Shown: positions 1 through 6,928, numbered from the stretch's first letter. The stretch: 9,490 nucleotides of DNA from JBMTVT01 sp049451635 (GCA_049451635.1 JBMTVT010000075.1:1-9490); one strand, 5' to 3'. Numbers and translations: made by a program. Notes: generated from the letters alone by a model not told the origin.

Positions 1-30
1 GATAAAATGCGATAAATAAAGGATATTACA

Positions 31-750
31 ATGAAAACAGTAGTTCACAAAGCAGAAGATAGAGGATTTGCAAACCATGGTTGGCTACAAGCTAACCATT
101 CATTTAGTTTTGCCAACTATTTTGATAAAGATAAAATACAATTTGGTGCCCTAAGGGTCTTAAACGACGATGTTATAGCACCAAATATGGGGTTTGGAAC
201 TCATCCACATGACAATATGGAAATCATCACCATTCCATTAAAAGGAGTGTTAAAACACAGAGATAATATGGGCGACGCTTGGATTCCAGTTGTTCCTGGT
301 GAAGTACAAGTTATGAGTGCTGGTTCAGGTGTGCAACATTCTGAAATTAATGGTTCTTCAAACGAGCATTTAAGCCTGTTTCAAATTTGGATTATTCCTA
401 GCAAAAGAAACGTAGAACCGCGTTACGACCAAAAAACATTCGATGTCAAAGACAGAAAAAACAAACTTCAAACATTGGTAACCTCAATCGATGAAACTCA
501 TGAGGGTAGTTTAAAAATACATCAAGACGGGGTTATTTCAAGAATTGATTTAGATGAAGGAAGTACTTTCGAATATCAATTGAAAAGTAAAAATCATGGG
601 GTTTATGTTATGACGATTTTTGGTAATGTTAATGTAGATGATAAAACATTACAAAATAGAGATGCCATTGGTATTTATGATACAGATAAATTTGAAATTT
701 ACTCAAGTAGTGATACAGGGCTTTTATTTATAGAAGTACCTTTAAATTAA
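31..750 (+). CDS. Pirin family protein (YhhW-like bicupin)
   Basis: A 239-residue protein with the usual length and two-cupin layout of bacterial pirins. The opening segment (RGFANHGWLQANHSFSFANY, about residues 11-30) is the typical pirin N-terminus. The first cupin keeps the metal-binding set: H58 and H60 in GTHPHDNMEI, then H103 and E105 in GSGVQHSE, matching the iron-binding residues of E. coli YhhW. The C-terminal cupin (from about residue 155) is more divergent, as is normal. Known relatives are cytosolic metal-binding proteins, some with quercetin 2,3-dioxygenase activity in vitro; the substrate here cannot be told from sequence. The ATG is preceded by a weak AAAGGA at 18-23. Whatever lies upstream is outside the window, so an operon cannot be judged. 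A strong hairpin terminator follows within 50 bases. The family call is secure; the function is not. Confidence 0.95.
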   Translation: MKTVVHKAEDRGFANHGWLQANHSFSFANYFDKDKIQFGALRVLNDDVIAPNMGFGTHPHDNMEIITIPLKGVLKHRDNMGDAWIPVVPGEVQVMSAGSGVQHSEINGSSNEHLSLFQIWIIPSKRNVEPRYDQKTFDVKDRKNKLQTLVTSIDETHEGSLKIHQDGVISRIDLDEGSTFEYQLKSKNHGVYVMTIFGNVNVDDKTLQNRDAIGIYDTDKFEIYSSSDTGLLFIEVPLN

Positions 751-769
751 TTAAGCTCTAATTAATAGT

Positions 770-797
770 AAAAAAGCATCCATTGGATGCTTTTTTT
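770..797 (+). terminator. Rho-independent terminator after the pirin gene
   Basis: The stem GCATCC (776-781) pairs perfectly with GGATGC (785-790) around a 3-base loop. It is preceded by six A and followed by seven T. It lies 20 bases after the pirin stop codon and separates that gene from the OmpA-family gene. The rest of the 751-913 gap is AT-rich; a 7/8 match to the Bacteroidetes -7 element (AATATTTG, 880-887) lies 27 bases before the next start, without a convincing -33 partner. Confidence 0.9.
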
Positions 798-913
798 ATG
801 CTTTTTTTTTCATTTCTTCATATAATCGTTAAAATGTACTTTTTGAAGTTTTTATTTTTATAAAAAGTTTTATTTAAGCAATATTTGTCTCAATCAACTC
901 AAATCAGTTAGTA

Positions 914-2095
914 ATGTTATTAAAAAAAAGGTTTTTATTAACCATATTATTAATACTTCCATATTTACTAATGGCCCAGGATTCCATTCCTAAACTTATC
1001 AAGAAAGACTCCATATCAGTAAGTTATTGGCTTGTAGGTTTAGGTTTTAATGCTGTATATGATTCTGATTACCAGTTAGAAAGTTTATTTGATATTAAAA
1101 ATACATGGAGTGCCGTACCTTACCCTTCTAGATTAAGTTTAGGCAAATATTTTAGGAATGGATTAGGAATAGAAGTGATTGGCAGCTACAGTTATTCAAA
1201 AAAAGGTAAAATAGTTCAAGAATTACCATTAGAAAATAATGAAAATTACTATGCCATAGACTCTAGGTTGAGTTATGATTTTAATAAAATCATAGGTGAA
1301 ACAGGATGGTTTGATCCTTACATTGGTGCTGGGATTGGTTACACTTATACCAATAATCTTGGACGTTTTACATATAATGGTATTGTTGGCTTTAGAACTT
1401 GGTTTACAGACCGTATTGGTTTAGATTTTAATTCCACTGGAAAATGGTCTATGAATTCAAATATTACTATTCAAAATCACATCCAGCATGCTATTGGAGT
1501 GGTTTATAAATTCAAAGATGAAAAAGAACTATCCAAAAAGGGTAAAAAGAAATTGGAATTGATTACTGAATTGGTAGAGGAAAAAATCAGAATTAAGGAT
1601 TCACTTGCTTTAATAACTGAAATGGAACTCAAAAAGAAAGAATTACAAGATAAAATATTGAAGGAAAAAGTAAGGCAAGATGCACTCAAGAAGCTTGAGG
1701 AAGAAAAACTAAATAATGAACGAAAAGAAATCGAAGAAGCAATAAATGCCATAGAAAACATTTATTTTAATTTTGATGCCTCTTCATTAACAGAAGCTTC
1801 AAAAACCACCTTACAGAAGTTAGCGGGCATTTTAGATAAGTATCCAAACTTAGTCATTGAAATTAGTTCGCATACGGACTCTAGAGGTTCATCCGCTTAC
1901 AACCAAAAATTATCTGAAAGAAGACTTAAAACTACTTTAGAATATATTTTAAAAAATAATGCATTGGATAATAAAATTATTGGTAAAGCTTTTGGAGAAG
2001 AAAAGTTGTTTAATGAATGTGATGATAATACTAAATGTTCAGAAAAGAAACACTCAGAAAACAGAAGGTCTGAAATAAAAATTATTGGTTTTTAA
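914..2095 (+). CDS. OmpA family outer-membrane protein with coiled coil
   Basis: A 393-residue envelope protein in three parts. Residues 1-21 form a signal peptide (basic KKR, hydrophobic core, likely cleavage near MA-QD). Residues about 35-200 are rich in alternating aromatic and glycine strands (YIGAGIGYTY, FRTWFTDRIGLDF), as in an 8-stranded outer-membrane barrel. Residues about 201-282 are highly charged Lys/Glu heptads, a probable long periplasmic coiled coil. Residues 283-393 are an OmpA C-terminal peptidoglycan-binding domain: YFNFDASSL at the front, the SHTDSRGSSAYNQKLSERR core with D322 and R336/R337, and a final NRRSEIKI. Known domains of this type bind diaminopimelate peptidoglycan, so it should tie the outer membrane to the wall. 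CDD-C cysteines near 369-375 (ECDDNTKC) may form a disulfide, as in many Bacteroidetes OmpA domains. It is monocistronic, with its own terminator. The specific role is unknown. Confidence 0.93.
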   Translation: MLLKKRFLLTILLILPYLLMAQDSIPKLIKKDSISVSYWLVGLGFNAVYDSDYQLESLFDIKNTWSAVPYPSRLSLGKYFRNGLGIEVIGSYSYSKKGKIVQELPLENNENYYAIDSRLSYDFNKIIGETGWFDPYIGAGIGYTYTNNLGRFTYNGIVGFRTWFTDRIGLDFNSTGKWSMNSNITIQNHIQHAIGVVYKFKDEKELSKKGKKKLELITELVEEKIRIKDSLALITEMELKKKELQDKILKEKVRQDALKKLEEEKLNNERKEIEEAINAIENIYFNFDASSLTEASKTTLQKLAGILDKYPNLVIEISSHTDSRGSSAYNQKLSERRLKTTLEYILKNNALDNKIIGKAFGEEKLFNECDDNTKCSEKKHSENRRSEIKIIGF

Positions 2096-2134
2096 AAACT
2101 AAATTAGTATTAATTCAGATAAAATGAATTTATC

Positions 2135-2163
2135 AAAAACACCTGATTTTTAGGTGTTTTTTT
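2135..2163 (+). terminator. Rho-independent terminator after the OmpA-family gene
   Basis: ACACCT (2139-2144) pairs with AGGTGT (2152-2157) around a 7-base loop. The stem can extend through flanking A/T pairs and is followed by a run of six T (2158-2163). It starts 40 bases after the stop codon. Downstream, GATATTTG (2177-2184) matches 7 of 8 positions of the Bacteroidetes -7 consensus and could belong to the promoter of the next gene pair. Confidence 0.88.
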
Positions 2164-2220
2164 ATTTAAAAACCACGATATTTGTAATTCTCTAACTAAG
2201 AATAATTAAGGTTTTTTAAT

Positions 2221-2403
2221 ATGGCAATGAATAAAAATACAGTATTAGCTTGGGCTACAGTTTTAATGATTATTATGGGTATTATATTAATTCTAATGGG
2301 AGCATACAGATACGATGATGTTGCAGGATGGGGTTTCGCAACTGTTGGCATTGGATTTTTCGCTATAGCTTGGGTGTTTAATGCTTTAAAAGGCCGCGTG
2401 TAA
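2221..2403 (+). CDS. Small two-helix membrane protein (CAL67264-type)
   Basis: A 60-residue protein with two predicted transmembrane helices: about residues 8-27 (LAWATVLMIIMGIILILMGA) and 36-55 (GWGFATVGIGFFAIAWVFNA). They are joined by a short polar turn, YRYDDVA, and the protein ends in a basic tail, KGRV. I recognise it as resembling a small Bacteroidetes membrane protein family named after Gramella CAL67264; this is from memory and unsearched. No catalytic motif is visible. The start ATG at 2221 is followed by a second Met at codon 3, which could also serve. The stop codon is separated by one base from the ettA start (TAAAATG), so the two genes are almost certainly co-transcribed and probably translationally coupled. 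Function unknown. Confidence 0.85.
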   Translation: MAMNKNTVLAWATVLMIIMGIILILMGAYRYDDVAGWGFATVGIGFFAIAWVFNALKGRV

Positions 2404-2404
2404 A

Positions 2405-4096
2405 ATGAGCGACGATAAGAAAATAATATTTTCAATGTCTGGTGTTACCAAGACATTTCAAAGTGCCAATACACCAGTTCTTAAAAATATTTATTTAAGT
2501 TTCTTCTATGGAGCTAAAATAGGTATTCTGGGTCTTAATGGTTCGGGTAAGTCTACCTTATTAAAAATTATTGCAGGTACTGATAAGAATTATCAAGGAG
2601 ACGTTATTTTTCAACCTGGGTACAGTGTTGGGTATTTAGAACAAGAACCTCAATTAGATGATAACAAAACGGTTATGGAAGTAGTTCGAGAGGGTGTTTC
2701 CGAAACGGTTGCTATTCTTGATGAATACAATAAAATAAATGATATGTTTGGTTTGGAAGAAGTGTATTCCAACCCAGATAAAATGGAAAAATTGATGAAT
2801 CGCCAAGCGGAACTTCAAGACCAAATTGATGCCGCTAATGCTTGGGAGCTCGATACCAAATTGGAAATAGCCATGGATGCTTTACGTACACCAGATGGCG
2901 ATAAAAAAATAGGGGTGCTTTCTGGCGGAGAACGCCGGCGAGTAGCATTGTGTCGTTTGCTTTTACAAGAACCTGATGTGTTGCTTTTAGATGAGCCAAC
3001 CAACCATTTAGATGCCGAATCTGTACATTGGTTAGAGCATCATTTAGCACAATACAAAGGCACTGTGATTGCCGTAACACACGACAGATATTTCTTGGAT
3101 AATGTAGCAGGTTGGATTTTAGAATTAGATAGGGGAGAAGGTATTCCATGGAAAGGCAATTATTCTTCTTGGTTAGACCAAAAATCCAAACGAATGTTAC
3201 AAGAAGGAAAAGCGGCATCTAAACGCCAAAAAACCTTGGAACGCGAGTTAGAGTGGGTTCGTCAAGGTGTAAAAGGCCGACAAACCAAGCAAAAGGCCCG
3301 TTTGAAAAACTATGATAAGTTACTGAGTCAGGACCAAAAACAATTGGATGAAAAACTTGAGATTTATATACCTAACGGACCGCGTTTAGGAACCAATGTT
3401 ATTGAAGCCAAAGGGGTTAGTAAGGCTTATGGTGATAAATTGTTATACGAAGATTTAAATTTTAAATTACCACAAGCAGGAATTGTTGGTGTTATAGGTC
3501 CTAATGGAGCGGGTAAAACCACTATTTTTAGAATGATAATGGGTGAAGAAACACCAGATAAAGGCGAGTTTATTGTTGGTGAAACTGCTAAGATTGCTTA
3601 TGTAGATCAAAAACATTCCAATATTGACCCTGAAAAGACTATCTGGCAAAATTTTAGTGATGAACAAGAATTGATACTTATGGGTGGCAGACAAGTAAAT
3701 TCTAGAGCCTATTTAAGTCGATTTAATTTCAGTGGTAGCGAGCAGAACAAAAAAGTAAAACTACTTTCTGGTGGAGAGCGTAACCGCTTGCATCTGGCCA
3801 TGACACTAAAAGAAGAAGGCAACGTTTTGCTTTTAGATGAGCCAACAAATGATTTGGATGTAAATACTTTACGAGCTTTAGAGGAAGGTCTAGAAAATTT
3901 TGCAGGATGTGCTGTAGTGATATCGCATGATAGATGGTTTTTAGATAGAATATGTACACATATTTTAGCTTTTGAAGGGGACAGTCAAGTGTATTTCTTT
4001 GAAGGTAGTTTTAGCGATTATGAAGAAAATAAGAAGAAACGCATAGGTGGCGATTTAATGCCTAAGCGCATTAAGTATAAAAAACTAGTAAGATAA
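2405..4096 (+). CDS. ettA: Energy-dependent translational throttle protein EttA (ABC-F ATPase)
   Basis: A 563-residue soluble ABC-F protein (E. coli EttA is about 555) with two ATPase domains and no membrane segment. Domain 1 has Walker A GLNGSGKST (43-51), signature LSGGE (172-176), Walker B VLLLDEPTNHLD (192-203, catalytic E197) and switch H226. Domain 2 has Walker A GPNGAGKTT (365-373), signature LSGGE (454-458), Walker B ending DEPTNDLD (E479) and H508. The insert at about 92-140 corresponds to the EttA arm. The Lys/Arg-rich linker at about 250-320 (EWVRQGVKGRQTKQKARL) is the P-site tRNA interaction motif. Known EttA binds the ribosomal E site and gates the first elongation steps according to the ATP/ADP level. 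The near-EttA length and arm distinguish it from Uup or resistance ABC-F types. Transcription probably starts upstream of the small membrane gene; a bidirectional terminator follows at once. Confidence 0.95.
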   Translation: MSDDKKIIFSMSGVTKTFQSANTPVLKNIYLSFFYGAKIGILGLNGSGKSTLLKIIAGTDKNYQGDVIFQPGYSVGYLEQEPQLDDNKTVMEVVREGVSETVAILDEYNKINDMFGLEEVYSNPDKMEKLMNRQAELQDQIDAANAWELDTKLEIAMDALRTPDGDKKIGVLSGGERRRVALCRLLLQEPDVLLLDEPTNHLDAESVHWLEHHLAQYKGTVIAVTHDRYFLDNVAGWILELDRGEGIPWKGNYSSWLDQKSKRMLQEGKAASKRQKTLERELEWVRQGVKGRQTKQKARLKNYDKLLSQDQKQLDEKLEIYIPNGPRLGTNVIEAKGVSKAYGDKLLYEDLNFKLPQAGIVGVIGPNGAGKTTIFRMIMGEETPDKGEFIVGETAKIAYVDQKHSNIDPEKTIWQNFSDEQELILMGGRQVNSRAYLSRFNFSGSEQNKKVKLLSGGERNRLHLAMTLKEEGNVLLLDEPTNDLDVNTLRALEEGLENFAGCAVVISHDRWFLDRICTHILAFEGDSQVYFFEGSFSDYEENKKKRIGGDLMPKRIKYKKLVR

Positions 4097-4098
4097 AT

Positions 4099-4128
4099 AA
4101 AAAAACCTGCTGAAAAGCAGGTTTTTTT
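4099..4128. terminator. Bidirectional terminator between convergent ettA and the chimeric gene
   Basis: Seven A then CCTGC (4099-4110) mirrors GCAGG then seven T (4117-4128) around a TGAAAA loop. The symmetric A and T tracts make a valid intrinsic terminator on both strands. It begins 3 bases after the ettA stop codon and lies just beyond the end of the minus-strand chimeric gene. Confidence 0.92.
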
Positions 4129-4136
4129 ATTGGTTA

Positions 4137-4823
4137 TCAACACCATACATGTGGCCTTCGGGGGTTACCAGCATTAACAATGCTTTTAAATTTTTCAACA
4201 TCGCTTAGTCCTCCAGTACCTCTGTAATGATAAGGATAAACTTGTTTAGGTTTAAATTTCAGAACAGCATTTGCAGCATTTTCAACAGGCATCGTATAAG
4301 GTAAATTCATACATACAAAATCTTTGTCTATATTTTTTAAGTCGCGCATTTCTGGAATATCTTCAGTATCACCTGAAAAATATATGCGTTGGTCACCAAA
4401 TGTGAATACATAACCGTTGCCCCTGCCTTTATCATGAAATTTCAAGGCTTCTTCACGTAAATTATACATGGGTATTGTTTCAATTTTAAATGCTTCAAAA
4501 TCTTTAAGTTCTCCATTGTTCATTACAATAGCATTAGGCTTTAGATTTTCAGGCAATTGGTCTACAACAGCTTTTGGGACAATAATTTTAGCATTGCTTA
4601 GGTTCAAAGCAATAAGGGTTTCAGGAGAAACGTGTATTAATTCTTCAGAAAAATCTAAGTGTCCCAATATTAAAACATTATTTGCTTTAGTAAACTGGTT
4701 ACTTTGAATGTTTAGCAAAATTTTTAAAGTGGCTTCCCAAGCTTTTGAAGTTCCTATTTTTACTAGGTTTGCAAACACACCAACAACTTCTAATAAACCA
4801 AAAATTACATATTCAACATCCAA
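4137..4823 (-). pseudogene. MBL-fold metallo-hydrolase, front half lost and fused to a ureohydrolase remnant
   Basis: This 228-codon open frame begins only at a TTG; no ATG is available upstream in the same open stretch. Residues 64-228 match an MBL-fold hydrolase of the ascorbate-lactonase-like type: IIVPKAVVDQLP, FSGDTED (metal Asp D152), CMNLPYTM, and YPYHYRG (H199). The first third of the fold, including the HxHxDH zinc motif, is missing; at most its last His survives as H64. Residues 1-63 instead match formimidoylglutamase (see the overlapping entry). The C-terminus also looks wrong: PRRPHVWC replaces the WYP-type ending usual for the family, and a one-base change in the five-G run (4160-4164, + strand) would give a different tail. 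Without the zinc motif the product should not be an active hydrolase. It may be read through from TTG, but I regard it as a pseudogene. Family assignment rests on recalled consensus. Confidence 0.75.
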
Positions 4824-4955
4824 ATTTTTAAGTTGCTCGTATATATTGGAAATGTTGGTTAATATTTAAACGTGTTGACCAAATTTGGATTCACCAAGGC
4901 GTTTGTTTAATAATCTATTTCGAGTATTATTGTTAAATAGAACCAGTTTATCCAT
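4635..4955 (-). pseudogene. Formimidoylglutamase/arginase-family N-terminal remnant
   Basis: On the minus strand an ATG at 4955-4953 opens MDKLVLFNNNTRNRLLNKR, followed by GESKFGQHV and then TAA at 4868-4866. The same frame continues after the stop as ILTNISNIYEQLKNLDVEYV, FGLLEVVGVFANLVK, AWEATLKILLNIQSN and VLILGHLDFSEEL. I recognise this as the first about 107 residues of the Bacteroidetes formimidoylglutamase (arginase/ureohydrolase superfamily, histidine degradation), whose consensus has GESKFG..VK, FGIPEDxGVxAN and LGHLDFS. Damage is visible: the stop sits where Lys is expected (AAA to TAA), and the conserved GIPED has become GLLEV. All Mn-binding motifs (GGGHN, DAHxD) lie in the lost part. 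From codon 108 the frame runs straight into an MBL-fold hydrolase. The likely cause is a deletion between two formerly adjacent same-strand genes. Confidence 0.75.
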
Positions 4956-5001
4956 AAATAAATAAATTTTGACAATTAAAAATACATCATTATTTACTTT
5001 A

Positions 5002-5030
5002 TTGCATTAAAAAAAATAAAACAATATTTG
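5002..5030 (+). promoter_or_regulatory. Candidate Bacteroidetes-type promoter for the coiled-coil protein gene
   Basis: TTG (5002-5004) as a -33 element is followed, after 18 bases, by AATATTTG (5023-5030), which matches 7 of 8 positions of the -7 consensus TAnnTTTG. It would give a start near 5037 and a leader of about 20 bases before the ATG at 5058. Spacing is in the normal range for this phylum. AT-richness raises the chance of random matches. Confidence 0.5.
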
Positions 5031-5057
5031 ACATTTAAACACTAAAAACAAGTAATT

Positions 5058-5945
5058 ATGGAAAACAACAAAAGTAGTATGGGGCTTAAGGTTGCTTTAG
5101 GAATAGCAGTGGTTTTATTCTTAGCGACTGGTTTTTATACCATGAACCTTTACAAGAAATCTAACGAGGACAAAAAAGAACTAACTGAGCAAAAACAGTT
5201 AGTAATGAACGATTTAAATGCTATGGCTAAGCAATATGATGAAGCTATAGGAAAGAATGAAGTTGCGAACAAAAATTTAATTGAAGCTAGAGCACGTATC
5301 CAAGGGTTAATTGACTCTTTAAAAATTTCTGAAACAAACGTAAAAAGTTTATGGAGATACAAACAAAAGTACGTTTCATTACAAAAAGAAATGGATATTT
5401 TATTGGCACAAAATGATTCGTTAAGAGTTGAGAATTCATATTTGGCAACCTCATTAGATAGCACACGTGTTCGTTTAGAAGAGCGTACTATATTCACAGA
5501 TTCATTATTGGTACAAAACAACGCTTTAGCCGAGGTAGTATCAGATGCATCAGTATTATCAGCAGTAGATTTAAAAGCATCAGGAGTTATTGTAAGAACA
5601 TCAGGAAAAGTTATCCCTACAGAAAGAGCTAGCAGAAGTGACAAAATTAGAGTTTGCTTTATTGTAGCAAAAAACAAATTGATTCAAGCCGGTGAGCAAG
5701 AAATGTACGTTCAAGTAATCGATCCAAAAAACAATATTATTGGATTAAACGAACAAATTACTTTTGATGATGAAAAAACATTGAACTATAGCTTAATAAG
5801 TAAGTTTAATTATGAAAATGCTAACCTTAATATTTGTGAATTTGTTACTCCAAATGGAGGTGCAGAATTTGAAAAAGGACGTTATATAGTTAATGTTTTT
5901 AATGAAAAGGATTTAGTGTCAACCTCTGAATTTACTTTAAAGTAA
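5058..5945 (+). CDS. Membrane-anchored coiled-coil protein, function unknown
   Basis: A 295-residue protein I do not recognise by function. A short polar start (MENNKSSMG) precedes a single transmembrane helix at about 10-29 (LKVALGIAVVLFLATGFYTM); with few charges before it and YKK after, orientation is uncertain, but a periplasmic body is likely for this layout. Residues about 35-160 are long amphipathic heptads rich in Lys, Glu, Gln, Leu and Asn (EQKQLVMNDLNAMAKQYDEA), a parallel coiled coil. Residues about 175-295 look like a compact beta-rich domain (KIRVCFIVAKNKLIQAGEQE, MYVQVIDPKNNIIG, GRYIVNVFNEKDLVSTSEF). It resembles conserved Bacteroidetes hypothetical proteins. It has its own candidate promoter and a strong terminator, so it is a single-gene unit. 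Base composition matches its neighbours. A structural envelope role is only inference. Confidence 0.85.
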   Translation: MENNKSSMGLKVALGIAVVLFLATGFYTMNLYKKSNEDKKELTEQKQLVMNDLNAMAKQYDEAIGKNEVANKNLIEARARIQGLIDSLKISETNVKSLWRYKQKYVSLQKEMDILLAQNDSLRVENSYLATSLDSTRVRLEERTIFTDSLLVQNNALAEVVSDASVLSAVDLKASGVIVRTSGKVIPTERASRSDKIRVCFIVAKNKLIQAGEQEMYVQVIDPKNNIIGLNEQITFDDEKTLNYSLISKFNYENANLNICEFVTPNGGAEFEKGRYIVNVFNEKDLVSTSEFTLK

Positions 5946-5967
5946 ACCATATATAACACTTAAATTT

Positions 5968-5999
5968 AAAGCCTCAAGCAAATTGTTTGAGGCTTTTTT
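5968..5999 (+). terminator. Rho-independent terminator after the coiled-coil protein gene
   Basis: A perfect 10-base-pair stem, AAAGCCTCAA (5968-5977) with TTGAGGCTTT (5987-5996), has a 9-base loop and a T tract through 5999. It starts 22 bases after the stop codon. Confidence 0.92.
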
Positions 6000-6068
6000 A
6001 TGCAAAATATTTAACTTTTTAATATTTGAAATGCTCAATTAAAGTAATATTTTAGTTTGAAATATCCC

Positions 6069-6347
6069 ATGAAAACCATTGGATTAATGGGAGAGATTAC
6101 CCCATAATACAGTATATATTAAATGATAATATTTATAGTTAGCTTGTAAAATGTGTGCTTAATAATACCTCTAAACAAATTTATCTGTAAATTGTAGATT
6201 AATTAATTAAAACTTTGGGCAGTAGGTGTTGTCTTAGGATATACAGAAATACCTATTTTAATAAAGCAAAATGATGTTTCTGTACCTGTTTTTGATACAA
6301 CCTCCATACACTCAAGTAAAGCTTTTCAATTTGTAATACTAATATGA
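6069..6347 (+). pseudogene. Amino-acid (aspartate/glutamate-type) racemase remnant with internal deletion
   Basis: This stretch looks empty but holds both ends of a racemase gene. ATG at 6069 opens MKTIGLMGEITP, the classic Asp/Glu racemase start (consensus MKTIGLIGGMTP), then meets TAA at 6105. A few degraded matches follow in another frame (SKQIYL-stop-IVD near 6170-6200, compare SAK..LYSVDF). From about 6213 the original frame returns as AVGVVLGYTEIPILIKQ, then DVSVPVFDTTSIHS, and a stop at 6345-6347; this is the family's C-terminus. The second catalytic cysteine of the GCTE motif is Tyr here (TAT at 6240-6242, one base from TGT). An intact gene would be about 690 bases, so about 400 bases of the middle, including the first catalytic Cys motif, are gone. 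No function can remain. Its last codon overlaps the next gene's ATG (ATGA). Confidence 0.8.
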
Positions 6348-6928
6348 AACCTGATGAATCACATATTAATTTTTTAAACTCATTCAACAATGTTTCAGAT
6401 GAAACTATTGAAAATATCTTAAAAATAGCTGATTTAAAAACTGTTAAAGCGGGAACTCAAATTGTTAAAATAGGAGAGTTGCCTTTTAAAGTATATATGC
6501 TTATTTCTGGGATTATACGATGCTTTTTAATTACAGAATCAGGAAAAGAGTTTAACAAAAGTTTTTATTTACCATTTAGCTTTATAGCTCCCATGACTGC
6601 TTTAATTGAAAAAAAGCCTTCTTTACTTATTTTTGAAACACTAAATGATTGTGAACTTTATGAGGTAGATTTTTATAAATTAATGGATTTGTGCAAAAAA
6701 AATGAATCTCTTAATTTGTTGTATGCTAGAATTTTAGAAAGTGTTTATGCACGGTATGAAAAGCGATTGGTAGATTTAATTTCATTAGATGCTAAAGACC
6801 GATATTTAGAATTAAAAAAGCAAATACCGAATGTTGATGAATTTATTCCTCAATACCATATTGCTTCTTATTTAGGGATTACACCAGTACAATTAAGCAG
6901 AATAAGAAAAAAAATAGAAGGAGTTTAA
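6344..6928 (+). CDS. Crp/Fnr family transcriptional regulator
   Basis: A 194-residue cytosolic regulator of the usual family length. Residues about 15-110 form a cyclic-nucleotide-binding-type jelly roll (VKAGTQIVKIGELPFKVYML, ISGIIRCFLITESGKEF). Residues 112-140 are the dimer helix, and about 165-190 a winged helix-turn-helix (FIPQYHIASYLGITPVQLSR). The clear cAMP-binding FGE...RxA signature is not evident, and no cysteine set for an Fe-S cluster is seen, so the effector is unknown; many Bacteroidetes members of this class are similar. The ATG at 6344 overlaps the stop of the racemase remnant (ATGA). This suggests the gene once followed an intact racemase in an operon and may now depend on transcription from that remnant's upstream region. 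A bidirectional terminator follows. Targets cannot be inferred. Confidence 0.9.
   Translation: MKPDESHINFLNSFNNVSDETIENILKIADLKTVKAGTQIVKIGELPFKVYMLISGIIRCFLITESGKEFNKSFYLPFSFIAPMTALIEKKPSLLIFETLNDCELYEVDFYKLMDLCKKNESLNLLYARILESVYARYEKRLVDLISLDAKDRYLELKKQIPNVDEFIPQYHIASYLGITPVQLSRIRKKIEGV

Noticed and set aside
1504..1761. Minus-strand Ser/Phe-rich frame inside the OmpA-family gene
   Set aside because: Antisense of the Lys/Glu-rich coiled coil; composition artefact, not a membrane protein.
2835..3218. 127-codon minus-strand open frame inside ettA
   Set aside because: It lies wholly within the strongly conserved EttA coding region on the other strand, with no recognisable domain; it is an antisense shadow.
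4468..4707. Plus-strand 79-codon frame opposite the chimeric gene
   Set aside because: The minus strand carries recognisable protein motifs over the same bases; this frame has none.
5150..5677. 175-codon minus-strand open frame inside the coiled-coil protein gene
   Set aside because: Its Ser/Phe/Leu-rich sequence is what the antisense of a Lys/Glu-rich coiled coil gives; no start context or family.
6069..6343. A regulatory RNA or long leader ahead of the Crp/Fnr gene
   Set aside because: The bases are better explained as a decayed racemase reading frame; I saw no riboswitch-like conserved structure.
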